Origin: Hydractinia symbiolongicarpus
Taxonomy: Eukaryota; Cnidaria; Hydrozoa; Anthoathecata; Hydractiniidae
NCBI RefSeq assembly: GCF_029227915.1
Contig: NC_079875.1
Span: forward strand, 25,554,001-25,618,000
DNA: 64,000 bases
Direction of reading: 5' to 3'
Part shown: positions 10,191-20,139 of the stretch, in pieces
Numbering within the stretch: position 1 is the first letter of the stretch
How the letters are laid out: each line of letters starts with the position of its first letter
The notes under the pieces: model-generated
The model's database searches: none
Told to the model about the DNA's origin: nothing
What the model saw: the letters and a program-made list of their open reading frames with translations, nothing else
Translations under genes and position numbers: made by a program

Positions 10191-10227
10191 CAGTAGACTA
10201 GTTCCATCATTACAGGTTGCTGTTGTG

Positions 10228-10900
10228 TTATTTCACAATCATATGAGTTTGGAGGGTTTCCATGAAATAATAGCTTGATGGTGAGTAGGTAACTTTCAAA
10301 AGACCATTGTATTGTACTCGTGTGGTGCGGGGGTCGGTGAAGTCAATAGCATATGTTGAGCAAATAGGATCAGGAAGTGTTTTATGATACATTTGATGTA
10401 GGAGGAGAACATTATTCATATGTACAGTATCAGAAAATTTAAGTATATCAAGATTTGCATAGAGAATTGTAGCAGATGTGTATCTATTGACAAAGGATAT
10501 TAGATGAATAGCCCAGTTATGGAGTGTATAAATCCTTTTACCAGAAGCACTTGGTTGCCGAGATTTGAGAACAATATAGGACATGAGAATGAAAAATAGC
10601 AGGATAGACTAAGACAAGGACATCACGTGGTACAAAGTGTCTAATTTTGGCTATTGCTCCAATGGCACATTTAAGCTTGACTGCAATTTTATTAATTTGA
10701 GAGTCCCAGTTAAGATTGGATTCTAACAATACACCGAGTTTCTTAATGTGTTCACTGTGAAAAATTCTTTTCCCACCAGTTAAGTTTTACAGGATGATTT
10801 AGAGGCTTGTTGGCGTGTTTGAAGATGATGTATTCAGTTTTACTAGCATTGAGAGTTATCATATTGGCATTAAGCCATTGGCAAAGGAATTTTAGGTCTA
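10228..10900 (-). pseudogene. APE-type LINE reverse-transcriptase C-terminal fragment
   Basis: Reading from 10900 down to 10228, three overlapping open stretches in different frames give the segment after the reverse-transcriptase catalytic motif of Jockey/CR1-group LINEs. Landmarks are WLNANMITLNASKTEYIIF, then LESNLNWDSQI, then IAKIRHFVPRD and a Y-H-K-x-L-P segment near the end. Frameshifts separate the stretches and the N-terminal part, with endonuclease and catalytic palm, is missing. It abuts the Tc1-like fragment at about 10930. Clade assignment is uncertain. Confidence 0.65.
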
Positions 10901-10940
10901 AAAAAAGTGTCAAGACAAGTGTGAGTCCAAAACGTTTCTG

Positions 10941-11255
10941 ATGGATGGCTGTCCCAGGCAAAATAGCAAGGCCGCACGAATTCAAATTGAGAAGGTTGGT
11001 GCTAAAATATTTTCGATACCAGCGCGAAGTCCAGATTTAAACCCAATAGAGAATTTTTTTCATCTTGTTCAAAAAAAATTGCTACTTGAGGCTGTGTCAA
11101 AGCAAATAAGCAGATAGTCTTTTGAAGAATTTTCCTTACGTGTAAAGAATTGCATATTAAATTTTCCTATCGAGATAATCAATAATTTAATAGAAAGTAT
11201 GTCAAAGCGAATAGACATGGTGGTGAAGGCCAAGGGCCAGAGAATAAAATATTAA
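10941..11255 (+). pseudogene. Tc1-like transposase C-terminal fragment
   Basis: The frame starting at 10941 opens with the second catalytic aspartate region (D-G-x-P-x-Q-N-S). It continues through IPARSPDLNPIENFF, the hallmark around the third acidic residue of Tc1/mariner transposases, and ends with TAA at 11253-11255. One in-frame TAG interrupts it shortly after the hallmark. The N-terminal half and terminal repeats were not found. A dead fragment. Confidence 0.75.
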
Positions 11256-11534
11256 CTTGATATGCACAAGAATCCGTGCACAGCTATTTAACGTGGGGTT
11301 CTCAAAATACCAGGTTGGTGTCTGGCACGGTATAACCCACCACTGAAAACTTCTGTGTAAAAAAATTTTCATAGTAAGGTGCACGAGATTCTTGCGTTTA
11401 TATATATTTACGGCATCTAATTTATGTTTAGATCTATGTTGTGTTGCTGAAAGTTGCATTTGTCTTTTCAAAATCTTATAAAAACAACAAAACTCTCAAG
11501 ATATTGCACATAAGGGAAACAGAAGTTTTTTTGC
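11256..11534. other. no gene recognised
   Basis: Spacer between the Tc1 fragment and the motif cluster. A terminal repeat of the Tc1 element might lie here but has no partner to confirm it. Confidence 0.4.
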
Positions 11535-11743
11535 ACACGTTACCATCATGCTACACGTTACCGTGCTTTTTAGACTGTGGAGTGCCTATATCCAACACGT
11601 TACCGTCAACTTTGTGATAAATAATGTTATATAAAGCTTATAAAATGTGATGGTAACGTGTGGTAACGTGTTCCTTTCACTAAGGTTTATCACTTATAAT
11701 AACTGTAACGTGTACGGTAACGTGTAGTAGTATGGTAACGTGT
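11535..11743. promoter_or_regulatory. cluster of eight 10-bp iteron-like motifs next to rep
   Basis: ACACGTTACC occurs at 11535-11544, 11553-11562 and 11595-11604. Its reverse complement GGTAACGTGT occurs at 11652-11661, 11662-11671 (a perfect tandem pair), 11716-11725 and 11734-11743, with a one-base variant at 11704-11713. The two blocks point in opposite directions around an AT-rich spacer (11605-11651) containing a near-palindrome, TATAAAGCTTATA. Short repeated motifs in opposed blocks beside a Rep gene resemble the iterons or terminal repeats that HUH Rep proteins bind. That is inference from position and form. The cluster occurs only here, at the outer edge of unit 1, 27 bp beyond the rep stop codon. 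Confidence 0.75.
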
Positions 11744-11769
11744 TGGTAAAACACAGCAAAGAGTTCAGG

Positions 11770-13158
11770 CTACAAATCCTCTGAGAAAACAAACTCAGCA
11801 AAACACCGCGGACAAGCTTGCATCTCCTTTTGCTCTCGCTCGGCTATTTGATGGTGGAACTCGAACACTTTCCATCGGGCTGCCATCATCTCGTTTTCCC
11901 GATCGTCTGTTGTGTTGTATTTGCCGGTAAACGTGATAGGTCTTATTCCTGTTGCGAAAACAGGTATGTCGTTTGAAATGGTAATGTCAGCAGAGTAAAT
12001 ATTTTTGGGGGTTGGAAGGTGCACCGTCTGGCCTTCAAGCAGCAACAGCATCTCCTTCCATGCTATCACTTCGGTGTTGTAACGAAAGTCGTTCAGGAAG
12101 ATAACCTCGCTGTTTTCAACTCCGAGCCATGCGTACTTGTCATTAGCCGGACTGCAAAACGTTTTGTAGATTTTTTGCAAGGGAGACAGTAAAAACGTTT
12201 TCCCACAATTTTCCGGGCCCGTTATAAAGATATTTCGAAATTTTCCTCTGCCCTTCGTTAAAAGATTTCGAACACTGGCAGCAAAAACTAGGGGGTTGAT
12301 GCTGTTGTTAAACAACACCTCCATCGCACATTGTAACCACTGCGAATTGCAGCCGCTCACACATGGACTCTCTCTCGCCTGCGTCAACAACTCCATTCGG
12401 GTCAACGAATCCCTCTGCAAATCAACTTTCGCACTGTTCATGATCCACGCATTATGTACCAATTCGGACAAACTTTTCTTTGAACGCGGCATAACAAAGT
12501 TTGCTAAGTCCTTATTGCCTGCGTTCAGTCTCTCATTGGCAACGCTAAACAAAGACTTCACTGTTTTTATATTATGTGCAATGATAAACTCGCCTACTTC
12601 TAAATGTGTCAACCGTGCAACCTTAGCTTTTTTGCTCATGTTGTGTTCATTATTGTTATGTTTATCGGTGTTGTTTGCACCATTTTGTTTAGATAGTTTA
12701 TGTTTTTGACGATACGACTTTATACATAGTTTTGTTCTGGGAGAACCGATATTCTCTAGGTTGGGATGTCCTTCGCTTTTATAAACCTCACGATCAGTTT
12801 TACATACATACTTATACGCACTATAGTAACTGTCGTGTGAATCTGAAAAGTGTAGGACTTGGCCGTGTGACTGCGACACTTGGTTTTTCACGCTCTTCCA
12901 TCGCTTAGGTCCTGTTTATTTAACACTCATGTGGTAGTGCTCCCCGCTGTCCTGGTGCTGCTCTAGACAACAGGCCCAGTAGTCAACCTTCGCTTGTCCA
13001 AAGCCCGAATTAAAATAGTTTGCAACGCATCGTCCGAAGCTTTCTCGTGTTGGAAATTTTGTTTTGTTCACCTGACTGCATGTTATTAAATAGGTCCTTC
13101 GTGCGGCTCGGTCACCTACAGAACTTTGTGTGAAATCAACCTGGTTGTTTTCGGCCAT
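11770..13158 (-). pseudogene. Rep homolog (HUH endonuclease + SF3 helicase), unit 1, interrupted by a stop
   Basis: Replication initiator of CRESS/parvovirus type. Such proteins nick and unwind DNA to start rolling-circle or rolling-hairpin copying. The first 80 residues (13158 to 12916) carry the HUH nuclease start: motif 1 near TYLITCSQ and the metal-binding H-Y-H. A TAA at 12916-12918 breaks the frame. Beyond it the same frame runs 373 codons from 12888 to 11770. Motif 3 (Y-x2-Y region near residues 22-31), Walker A GPENCGKT (225-232), Walker B VIFLND (263-268) and helicase motif C ITISND (303-308) follow. This is the only copy with its natural C-terminus, which ends in a C-P-R-C pair. The stop is shared by all six copies. 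An old endogenised viral or transposon rep gene; I cannot say which. Confidence 0.85.
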
Positions 13159-13654
13159 TTCGCGCTCTTAGTGTTGACGTGTGTGTGTCTATACAAGACA
13201 ATCTAAAATTACCAAAAGGAGCAGTTACAGGCGTAGCCACTACACACTGTAAGACTACAATCTTAGGTTGTTTTATCAAACTAGGGAAAATATGTAATAT
13301 ATTAAATGAGCTATGTTACAAGTAGAAGCTATGAGACCTTTTATTTAGCTATATATTTTATATTTTACAGTTTCTTTGGTTCGTATAGCAGTAGCTAGTA
13401 TTTCTCTGCTCTAATGTAAACAAACATGAATATATAAAACGGCTATGTTCTTTTACCTACGGAACTGTTTATTTCACGCTAAAGACCTTGCCTGTACAGT
13501 TGCCACCAACTTTACTTACATATTTTTTCAGCTAAATATTAGGAGAAAGGTAGAGCTCATATTTTGTCTAACCGCAGTACAGCCACTAGCCAAACATTCC
13601 TTAAAACATGGCTACTGAACACATGTGTGAATTTTATTTCATAAAATCTCCGGC
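13159..13654. other. divergent spacer between rep and the DIRS-like element
   Basis: AT-rich, with no open frame of note and none of the 10-bp motifs. It must contain the upstream region of rep. Equivalent spacers lie at 20140-20635, 27089-27584, 34051-34546, 41012-41507 and 50759-51254 and are almost identical. Confidence 0.5.
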
Positions 13655-13718
13655 GATCTAATACTGCGTTTCCCAACCTTGCCTCGCTTAACAGAGTAGA
13701 GCCCATTCCTCTCCTCCT
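13655..13718 (+). repeat. left inverted terminal repeat of DIRS-like element, unit 1
   Basis: Reads GATCTAATACTGCGTTTCCC and onward, and pairs with 17234-17298. Equivalent left repeats begin at 20636, 27585, 34547, 41508 and 51255. Confidence 0.9.
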
Positions 13719-13824
13719 TTTCTCACTTTGTTCGCTACACGAACGGTCAGAGCTCTTCGTGAATTAAAATAAAAACATTTTAATCCACGAATATCCTACC
13801 AAAAATCCAATAAATCTTTGTAAT

Positions 13825-16413
13825 ATGGAACAACAAGATAATATTGTCAATGAAGAGTCTAATGTCACCGAGAGTTTTGAATTAGAAGAACAAAATAATG
13901 AAACTGCTGGAGACTCTAATGAGCCAGCATGTGAGCCAGCTGGAGAAAACTCGTTTTACGAGCCAGCTATGAGAGAGGAGGAGGATGTATCTCCAGGGCG
14001 AAAGGTAAGGTCTTCCAAAAAGAAGTCCAAAAAAGGGAGGAAAAGAAAAAGATCTCCATCCTCCTCCTCGTCTTCTTCTTCAGATAGCTCTTCAGATGAA
14101 TCAGGAGAGGAAAACAAAATGGTAAAACGATTTAAAATAGTTCCCAAAACAGAGGAACACAAGTGGAAACTCCCAACTGGGATGGCAGATTATGCCAACC
14201 AGCATTTTCAGAATTATATTCCTGAAAAGGATTTAGAGGAGGGATTGTTAGCAAAAATTCCAGTTCCTTCAAATTTAAATGATGTAAAAAAACTGGACAA
14301 CTTTGTGAAGGACTTGCTATGCAACCAAACAGCGTCACTTCACATGGATAATACGATGGAAAAATTTCAGAATAAAATCCTTCAGGTTATGGGGCCCCTT
14401 TCCAGATTGTGGAAAGGGTTAGAGGACATTCGTAAGAGTGTGGGTCCCGTAAATGTACCTATAGATCAGTTTACGACACTCGTGGAGCAGTCGACAATTT
14501 TGCTGGGCCAGGCATCCACGTCCATTTCATATGCACGTCGCCTTTATGTTTTAAAGGTTTTGGTAAAGGATCCAAGAAAGGCAAAAACATTGTTGAAAGA
14601 GAAATCTTCTCTTTTGCAACAAAACGATGAAAATTTGTTCGGCAAAAAATTTAGAGCCCATATCGTGGAAACTGAACGCTCCAAAAAACGAACTTTGGAA
14701 GTTTTTAAAGACAAGAAAAGGCCCTTTCGAAGGGACCCTCCACACTATCAAAACAAACCGCAAGGTGAAGGGAGATTTTATTATGCGGGAAAGCTGGACA
14801 ACAGAGGCAACTACAACAACAACAAAATGGTCGGTTGCAACAGCAAGTCCGCAGGAACAACACAACAAACGGTAAATACCTCTTTTGTTCTACCAAAAGA
14901 GGCTCCCTTGGCCAAGTCATTTCCAACTCTGATGCCACTAACCTCACTAAAAAATGTACATCCAATTGTGAAAAGCCTGTTTCCAGAGAGCATTCCAGAT
15001 TTACCTCTGGCAGGAAGACTAAAATATTTTACAAAAGCTTGGGAAAAGCTAACCAACGACAAGGAGATATTGTCAATTGTAAACGGTTACGAAATTCCAT
15101 CTCACCATACACCTGTCCAACAAAGGGTTCCACACCCAACACACATGTCTAAAGATCAACAACTGTTAGTGGATCAGGTAGTTTTGGAAATGCTGGGCAA
15201 GGGAGCCATCAGAAGAGTGGATCATGTGGGGGGCGAATTTCTGAGCAATCTGTTCCTTGTCTTAAAAAAGGATGGAGGAAACCGCCCAGTGATAAACCTC
15301 AGGAACCTGAACGGCTTTATCTCATACAGTCACTTCAAAATGGAAGGTTTACATTGCTTGAAATTCCTTCTAGAACAAGGAGATTATCTGTGCAAAATAG
15401 ATCTGAAGGATGCTAAAAAAGAACTCCTATGGTGGATAGAAAATTTGCAACTGTGCAATGGCCACAAAATCTTGCGGCAGGATCCGAGTTTGGTAATTCA
15501 GACAGATGCATCCACACAAGGGTGGGGTGCATACTGTCAGGGTGTAGTAACAGGGGGGGAATGGTGTCAGGAGGAATGTCTGTTGCATATCAATGCTCTC
15601 GAACTGATGGCAGTAAAGTTTGCAATATTGGCATTCACCAAAAATGTCTCAAAAACGACAATACATTTGCAAATAGACAACAAAACTGCTGTCTCCTACC
15701 TATTAAAGATGGGGGGTACACACAGCAAAATTCTTTTGGACATCAGCAAAACAATTTGGCATTATCTGCTCTCCAAGCAGATCACAGTTACTGCAGAATA
15801 TATCCCAAGCAAGCTGAATGTCAAAGCAGATTGGGAGTCAAGACATGCAACAGACTCATCGGATTGGAAACTTCACCAGAATGTTTTCAAGAAAATAACA
15901 AATCACTTCAGCCTACCGTCAGTCGATCTATTTGCTTTCAGGTTGTGTCACCAACTCCCAAATTATATGGCATGGAAGCCGGATCCAGACAGTATGGCAA
16001 CGGATGCAATGCAACAGTCATGGAGCAACCTCTACGGGTTTGCCTTTCCTCCTTTCAACATGATAGGCCGGGTGTTATACAAAGTTCTACAGGAAAAAAA
16101 TAGAACAGTTAATATCGGTAACTCCAGCATGGCAAATTCAACCATGGTATGCTCAACTTCTAAGCATGTTTTGCAGGATTCCCAAGGGAACAGCCACCCT
16201 CTTGTAAGAAACAAATCCTTAAAACTAGTGGCTTGGAAAGTTTCAGGAGTAGCCTTGAAATGGAAGGAACTTCAAGCAATGCTGCCAAGCTTATCTCTCA
16301 GGCAAGAAGACCAGGCTCCATTACTTGTTACGAATCAGCCTGGAATAAGTGGGTTAGCTGGTATAGTAGGGAAAAAATTGATCCATTTCAAGCGCCTGTA
16401 TATAGTATATTAA
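13825..16413 (+). pseudogene. DIRS-like Gag/RT/RNase H polyprotein, RT core deleted, unit 1
   Basis: An 862-codon open frame. Residues 1-100 are acidic, then a K/R-rich and S-rich stretch (about 60-90), as in DIRS Gag regions. Residues about 110-330 are Gag-like. The reverse transcriptase begins near 430 and reaches motif A, KIDLKDA, with its aspartate at 526. Right after A530 (about 15414) the protein jumps to KELLWWIENLQLCNG, which in complete DIRS proteins lies just before RNase H. RT motifs B and C (the Y-x-D-D box) are absent, so it cannot polymerise DNA. RNase H follows with D561 in TDASTQGWGAY and the later Q-I-D-N-K-T. The last 70 or so residues appear out of frame relative to related DIRS proteins. 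It overlaps the recombinase ORF by 181 bp in another frame. Confidence 0.85.
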
Positions 16414-17213
16414 ATTACCTGTCTATTCTTTTTGACGAAGGATTGGAATATAGGACAATAAACTGCCATCGTTCTGCTATATCTGCATATCATGCAATTG
16501 TCGATGGAAAACCTGTGGGCCAAAATCCTAGAGTTTGTGCTTTGTTATCAGGAGTTTTTAATCAGAGACCACCCCAACCACGCTATACGTTTGTCTGGGA
16601 TGTTGAAGTGGTCTTACGCTATATAAAGTCTTTAGAGAAAAATAGGATATGATCTATTATTGATCTTTCATACAAGTTCACAGGCTTGTTAGCATTGTCA
16701 GCTGCCTTACGAGTCTCAGCAATTCAACACCTTAATATTGATTTCATGGCTAGAAGTGAAAGTTCATATACCTTCTATTTTAATAAGTTGCATAAAAGCT
16801 GGAAAAGAGGTAAATCACCTCCAACTGTTACATATCAAGCCTACCCACAGGATACTGATCTGTGTGTTGTTAAAACTTTAGATGAATATATTGACCGAAC
16901 AAAAGGTTGGAGGTCAACAAAAGATTTTTCACAGCTGTTGTTAAGTACTACAGCCCCTCACAAACCGGTGATTTCCTCTACAATTTCAGGCTGGCTAAAA
17001 AAGTTACTTGCTAGGGCGGGAATAGACACTAGTGTTTTTAAGGCACATTCTACTAGATCAGCATCTAGTTCAAAGGCAAACTTAGGTGGAGCAACTATCA
17101 CGGAAATTTTAAAAAGAGGATCCTGGTCTAGTGAAAGTACCTGGCAAAAATTTTACAACAAAAATATTGTTAAAAAAGGTGAATTGTTTCAGGAAAAGAT
17201 TTACCAGGTTTAA
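16233..17213 (+). pseudogene. DIRS-type tyrosine recombinase with in-frame TGA, unit 1
   Basis: Starts at 16233 in a different frame from the polyprotein. The N-terminal part (139 residues) looks like the core-binding domain. A TGA at 16650-16652 interrupts it, and the same frame continues from 16653 to the stop at 17211-17213. The catalytic half shows the expected residues: R in SAALRVSAIQHL, H-S-T-R (the HxxR box) and a final G-S-W then Y in WQKFYNK. It would insert the circular cDNA without target duplication. All four full copies (units 1-4) carry the same stop, so the lesion predates the array. Confidence 0.85.
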
Positions 17214-17233
17214 GTACAGTAACGCGTTGAACA

Positions 17234-17298
17234 GAGGAGGAGAAGAATGGGCTCTACTCTGTTAAGCGAGGCAAGGTTGGGAAACGCAGTATTAGATC
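17234..17298 (-). repeat. right inverted terminal repeat of DIRS-like element, unit 1
   Basis: Reverse complement of 13655-13718. Equivalent right repeats lie at 24203-24267, 31165-31229, 38126-38190 and, partial, 52200-52247. Confidence 0.9.
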
Positions 17299-17302
17299 TT
17301 TC

Positions 17303-17351
17303 TCCGATTTTATTTATAAAATCGGAATTACTTTGCGGGCGCTTCGCGCCC
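17303..17351. repeat. two hairpins beside the right DIRS repeat
   Basis: 17303-17326 forms a 10-bp stem with a TTTA loop. 17337-17351 forms a GC-only 6-bp stem (GGGCGC/GCGCCC) around TTC. The left repeat has a related but imperfect AT-rich inverted stretch just outside it (13632-13646). They could belong to the DIRS end or to the target. Both recur unchanged in units 2, 3, 4 and 6. Confidence 0.7.
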
Positions 17352-17957
17352 TTACGTAATTCGAGAATTGGACAAACTATGTCGAATATGTGGATTTCTT
17401 CTCCCGAAAAATAAGAACAATATGTTCAAGGTCTCAAACCCTAAGGTCAGTAAAAGAATGTTCATAAACATTGAAAATGACAGAGGCGCTCCACCCAACC
17501 AAAATCTGCATGAAGTGCTTCTCTAGACTTGGACAATTGGACTGTAAAAAAGCACAAGGGACTTTGAGTTGTTTAAAGAAAATAATTTACAAAGAGGTGG
17601 CAAGCCACCGCAATGATGAACTCAACCTGTTAGGTCTTTGGAAACAAGCTATAGGTTGTACTCCTCTAGAGAATATGCCTCCCTTTTTAAATCGTGTTTA
17701 TATGGTGCATATTCGTCTCGCCCCGGCTACAACAGGAAACTCGGTCAACCGAGATCCCAGGCAATTGATCCGGGATCCCGGTCAAACGGGATGGGTATTT
17801 GTCCATGTAAACAGAAAAATCCGGTGGCTAAGTACGGAAAAAGTTTATGTAAGCTTTAGAAGAGCAAGTAATTATCACTATTAATGTAAATCAATGGATA
17901 TATTTGTTTTTGTATCATAGTGTATTTGTTGAGGACGCAGAATAAGTCGGCAGGTTT
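17352..17957. repeat. array tail with dispersed repeat
   Basis: From 17578 to about 17690 it carries the dispersed repeat also seen at 55404-55510 (GGTGGCAAGCCACCGCAATG and onward) and starting at 563. A G/C-rich stretch around 17745-17795 has a CGGGATCCCG palindrome. A plus-strand open frame (17471-17884) crosses these repeats and has no recognisable domain, so I do not call it a gene. Confidence 0.5.
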
Positions 17958-18233
17958 TTAGTTTTTTGGAAGAAGTGGAAGCAATATTTTTTTGCAGATG
18001 CTACTTACAGGCTCAGCACAACAGACAGATAAATCAGAGAAAACCCCAAACAGTCCCACTTTAAGAACATTTAACCAAAGTTCTGGAACATGTGATAAAG
18101 AAAATGCAAGAGCTGCGCTCTGCCTTTCATTACTGGCATTTATTTCATAGAACTGACCCAAGTATCTAACCAACTGTGGGCTTTGTGACAGAGCGATGCG
18201 GAAGGTCTTTGGTTTAAACACGGTCCGAGCCAT
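17958..18233 (-). CDS. hypothetical 91-aa ORF, possible first exon, unit 1
   Basis: Starts with ATG at 18233 and ends at 17958. The sequence matches no family I know. A strong splice donor (CCT|GTAAGT) lies at about 18007, so it could be a first exon of about 75 codons. No following exon was found before the DIRS element. The ORF is kept in units 2 (24927-25202), 3 (31889-32164), 4 (38850-39125) and 6 (52907-53182) with one or two substitutions. Given how recent the copies are, that says little about selection. Confidence 0.3.
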   Translation of the reverse strand: MARTVFKPKTFRIALSQSPQLVRYLGQFYEINASNERQSAALAFSLSHVPELWLNVLKVGLFGVFSDLSVCCAEPVSSICKKILLPLLPKN

Positions 18234-18385
18234 GGCAGAAGCTATAAAAAGGTAGATTTATCGTTTTCGCAGGCGAATAGCATTGCATCTTGAGCAACTG
18301 TTGTACTTGCATGCCTTACGTAGCTCTAATGGGAAAGAGAATAGGAGTAATTACATCGCAATATAACTAGCCTTTTAAGACAGAG

Positions 18386-18574
18386 ATGTTAATGAAAAAA
18401 GGTGGTTTCGTTCTAAACAATAAGAAGCAACTGGAAAACTTCTGTATTCTCCCCTTCACAGGGATGATGGAAAAGCTTATCGATTTCGGCTGTACTGAAA
18501 TAAACACCTACGAATTTGGAAACATGAGGATTGGTGAAATTTACTCATGCTTGGGATCTGGCACGTGCCCTTGA
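18386..18574 (+). CDS. hypothetical 62-aa ORF, unit 1
   Basis: A short frame with M at 18386 and no domain recognised. A TATAAAAA box on the plus strand at 18243 is at a plausible distance for a promoter. Copies at 25355-25543, 32317-32505, 39278-39466 and 53335-53523 are identical in protein. It may be chance. Confidence 0.2.
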   Translation: MLMKKGGFVLNNKKQLENFCILPFTGMMEKLIDFGCTEINTYEFGNMRIGEIYSCLGSGTCP

Positions 18575-18821
18575 GTAAGCATCCCTTGCCTCCTGTAAGA
18601 CACCAACCACATTCATTGACACCATCCGCCAAAACCAATAACTTTATTAAACGCTGGAAAAAGAAGAGTTGACAACTACAAATGGTATTATTGTTGCTTA
18701 TACCTAGTGACACAGAGCCCAGGGCTTAGAAAGGTAGACTTGGAACCCAGCTCTTGGTTGTGACTAAGACTGCAAATCAGTACACCTGGAAATAAAAAAG
18801 CTTTCAGACGTTAGACATGAA
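18575..18821. other. end of array tail and duplication junction
   Basis: Holds a 20-bp indel site near 18653 (present in units 1 and 6, absent in 2-4). The tail ends at TTAGACATGAA, where it is joined to the rep gene in units 2-5 and to unique flank after 53770. Confidence 0.8.
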
Positions 18822-20139
18822 CGGCTATTTGATGGTGGAACTCGAACACTTTCCATCGGGCTGCCATCATCTCGTTTTCCCGATCGTCTGTTGTGTTGTA
18901 TTTGCCGGTAAACGTGATAGGTCTTATTCCTGTTGCGAAAACAGGTATGTCGTTTGAAATAGTAATGTCAGCAGAGTAAATATTTTTGGGGGTTGGAAGG
19001 TGCACCGTCTGGCCTTCAAGCAGCAACAGCATCTCCTTCCATGCTATCACTTCGGTGTTGTAACGAAAGTCGTTCAGGAAGATAACCTCGCTGTTTTCAA
19101 CTCCGAGCCATGCGTACTTGTCATTAGCCGGACTGCAAAACGTTTTGTAGATTTTTTGCAAGGGAGACAGTAAAAACGTTTTCCCACAATTTTCCGGGCC
19201 CGTTATAAAGATATTTCGAAATTTTCCTCTGCCCTTCGTTAAAAGATTTCGAACACTGGCAGCAAAAACTAGGGGGTTGATGCTGTTGTTAAACAACACC
19301 TCCATCGCACATTGTAACCACTGCGAATTGCAGCCGCTCACACATGGACTCTCTCTCGCCTGCGTCAACAACTCCATTCGGGTCAACGAATCCCTCTGCA
19401 AATCAACTTTCGCACTGTTCATGATCCACGCATTATGTACCAATTCGGACAAACTTTTCTTTGAACGCGGCATAACAAAGTTTGCTAAGTCCTTATTGCC
19501 TGCGTTCAGTCTCTCATTGGCAACGCTAAACAAAGACTTCACTGTTTTTATATTATGTGCAATGATAAACTCGCCTACTTCTAAATGTGTCAACCGTGCA
19601 ACCTTAGCTTTTTTGCTCATGTTGTGTTCATTATTGTTATGTTTATCGGTGTTGTTTGCACCATTTTGTTTAGATAGTTTATGTTTTTGACGATACGACT
19701 TTATACATAGTTTTGTTCTGGGAGAACCGATATTCTCTAGGTTGGGATGTCCTTCGCTTTTATAAACCTCACGATCAGTTTTACATACATACTTATACGC
19801 ACTATAGTAACTGTCGTGTGAATCTGAAAAGTGTAGGACTTGGCCGTGTGACTGCGACACTTGGTTTTTCACGCTCTTCCATCGCTTAGGTCCTGTTTAT
19901 TTAACACTCATGTGGTAGTGCTCCCCGCTGTCCTGGTGCTGCTCTAGACAACAGGCCCAGTAGTCAACCTTCGCTTGTCCAAAGCCCGAATTAAAATAGT
20001 TTGCAACGCATCGTCCGAAGCTTTCTCGTGTTGGAAATTTTGTTTTGTTCACCTGACTGCATGTTATTAAATAGGTCCTTCGTGCGGCTCGGTCACCTAC
20101 AGAACTTTGTGTGAAATCAACCTGGTTGTTTTCGGCCAT
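18811..20139 (-). pseudogene. Rep homolog, unit 2, C-terminus lost at the junction
   Basis: Same layout and same in-frame TAA (19897-19899) as the unit 1 copy. The last residues are replaced by three codons of tail sequence (V-H-V) where the duplication junction cuts the gene at 18822. About 24 natural C-terminal residues, including the C-P-R-C pair, and the whole motif cluster are missing. The nuclease HUH and all SF3 helicase motifs remain readable. Confidence 0.85.

Larger units (their letters stand above)
13655..17298 (+). mobile_element. DIRS-like retrotransposon, unit 1
   Basis: Inverted repeats of about 65 bp bound the element: 13655-13718 and 17234-17298 are reverse complements with only a few mismatches. 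Inside are a Gag-like/RT/RNase H ORF and a tyrosine-recombinase ORF, the gene order of DIRS elements. DIRS elements integrate by tyrosine recombinase and leave no target duplication. This copy cannot copy itself: much of the RT is deleted and the recombinase has a stop. Confidence 0.9.

Noticed and set aside
11605-11651. A CRESS-type nonanucleotide nick site in the spacer of the motif cluster
   Set aside because: ATAATGTTAT is only loosely similar to the known nonamers and is not in the loop of a clear stem.
12296-12709. 137-codon plus-strand ORF opposite rep
   Set aside because: Antisense shadow of the helicase part of rep; leucine-rich by reverse complement.
14551-14868. 105-codon minus-strand ORF opposite the DIRS polyprotein, with repeats in other units
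   Set aside because: It is the antisense of a well-supported coding frame, with low-complexity valine and cysteine runs, and is repeated only because the unit is repeated.
15429-16103. 224-codon plus-strand ORF overlapping RNase H in another frame
   Set aside because: The RNase H and flanking motifs are in the other frame; this one has no recognisable domain.
17471-17884. 137-codon plus-strand ORF in every array tail
   Set aside because: It crosses a dispersed repeat also found outside the array and has no domain; conservation among units reflects recent duplication only.
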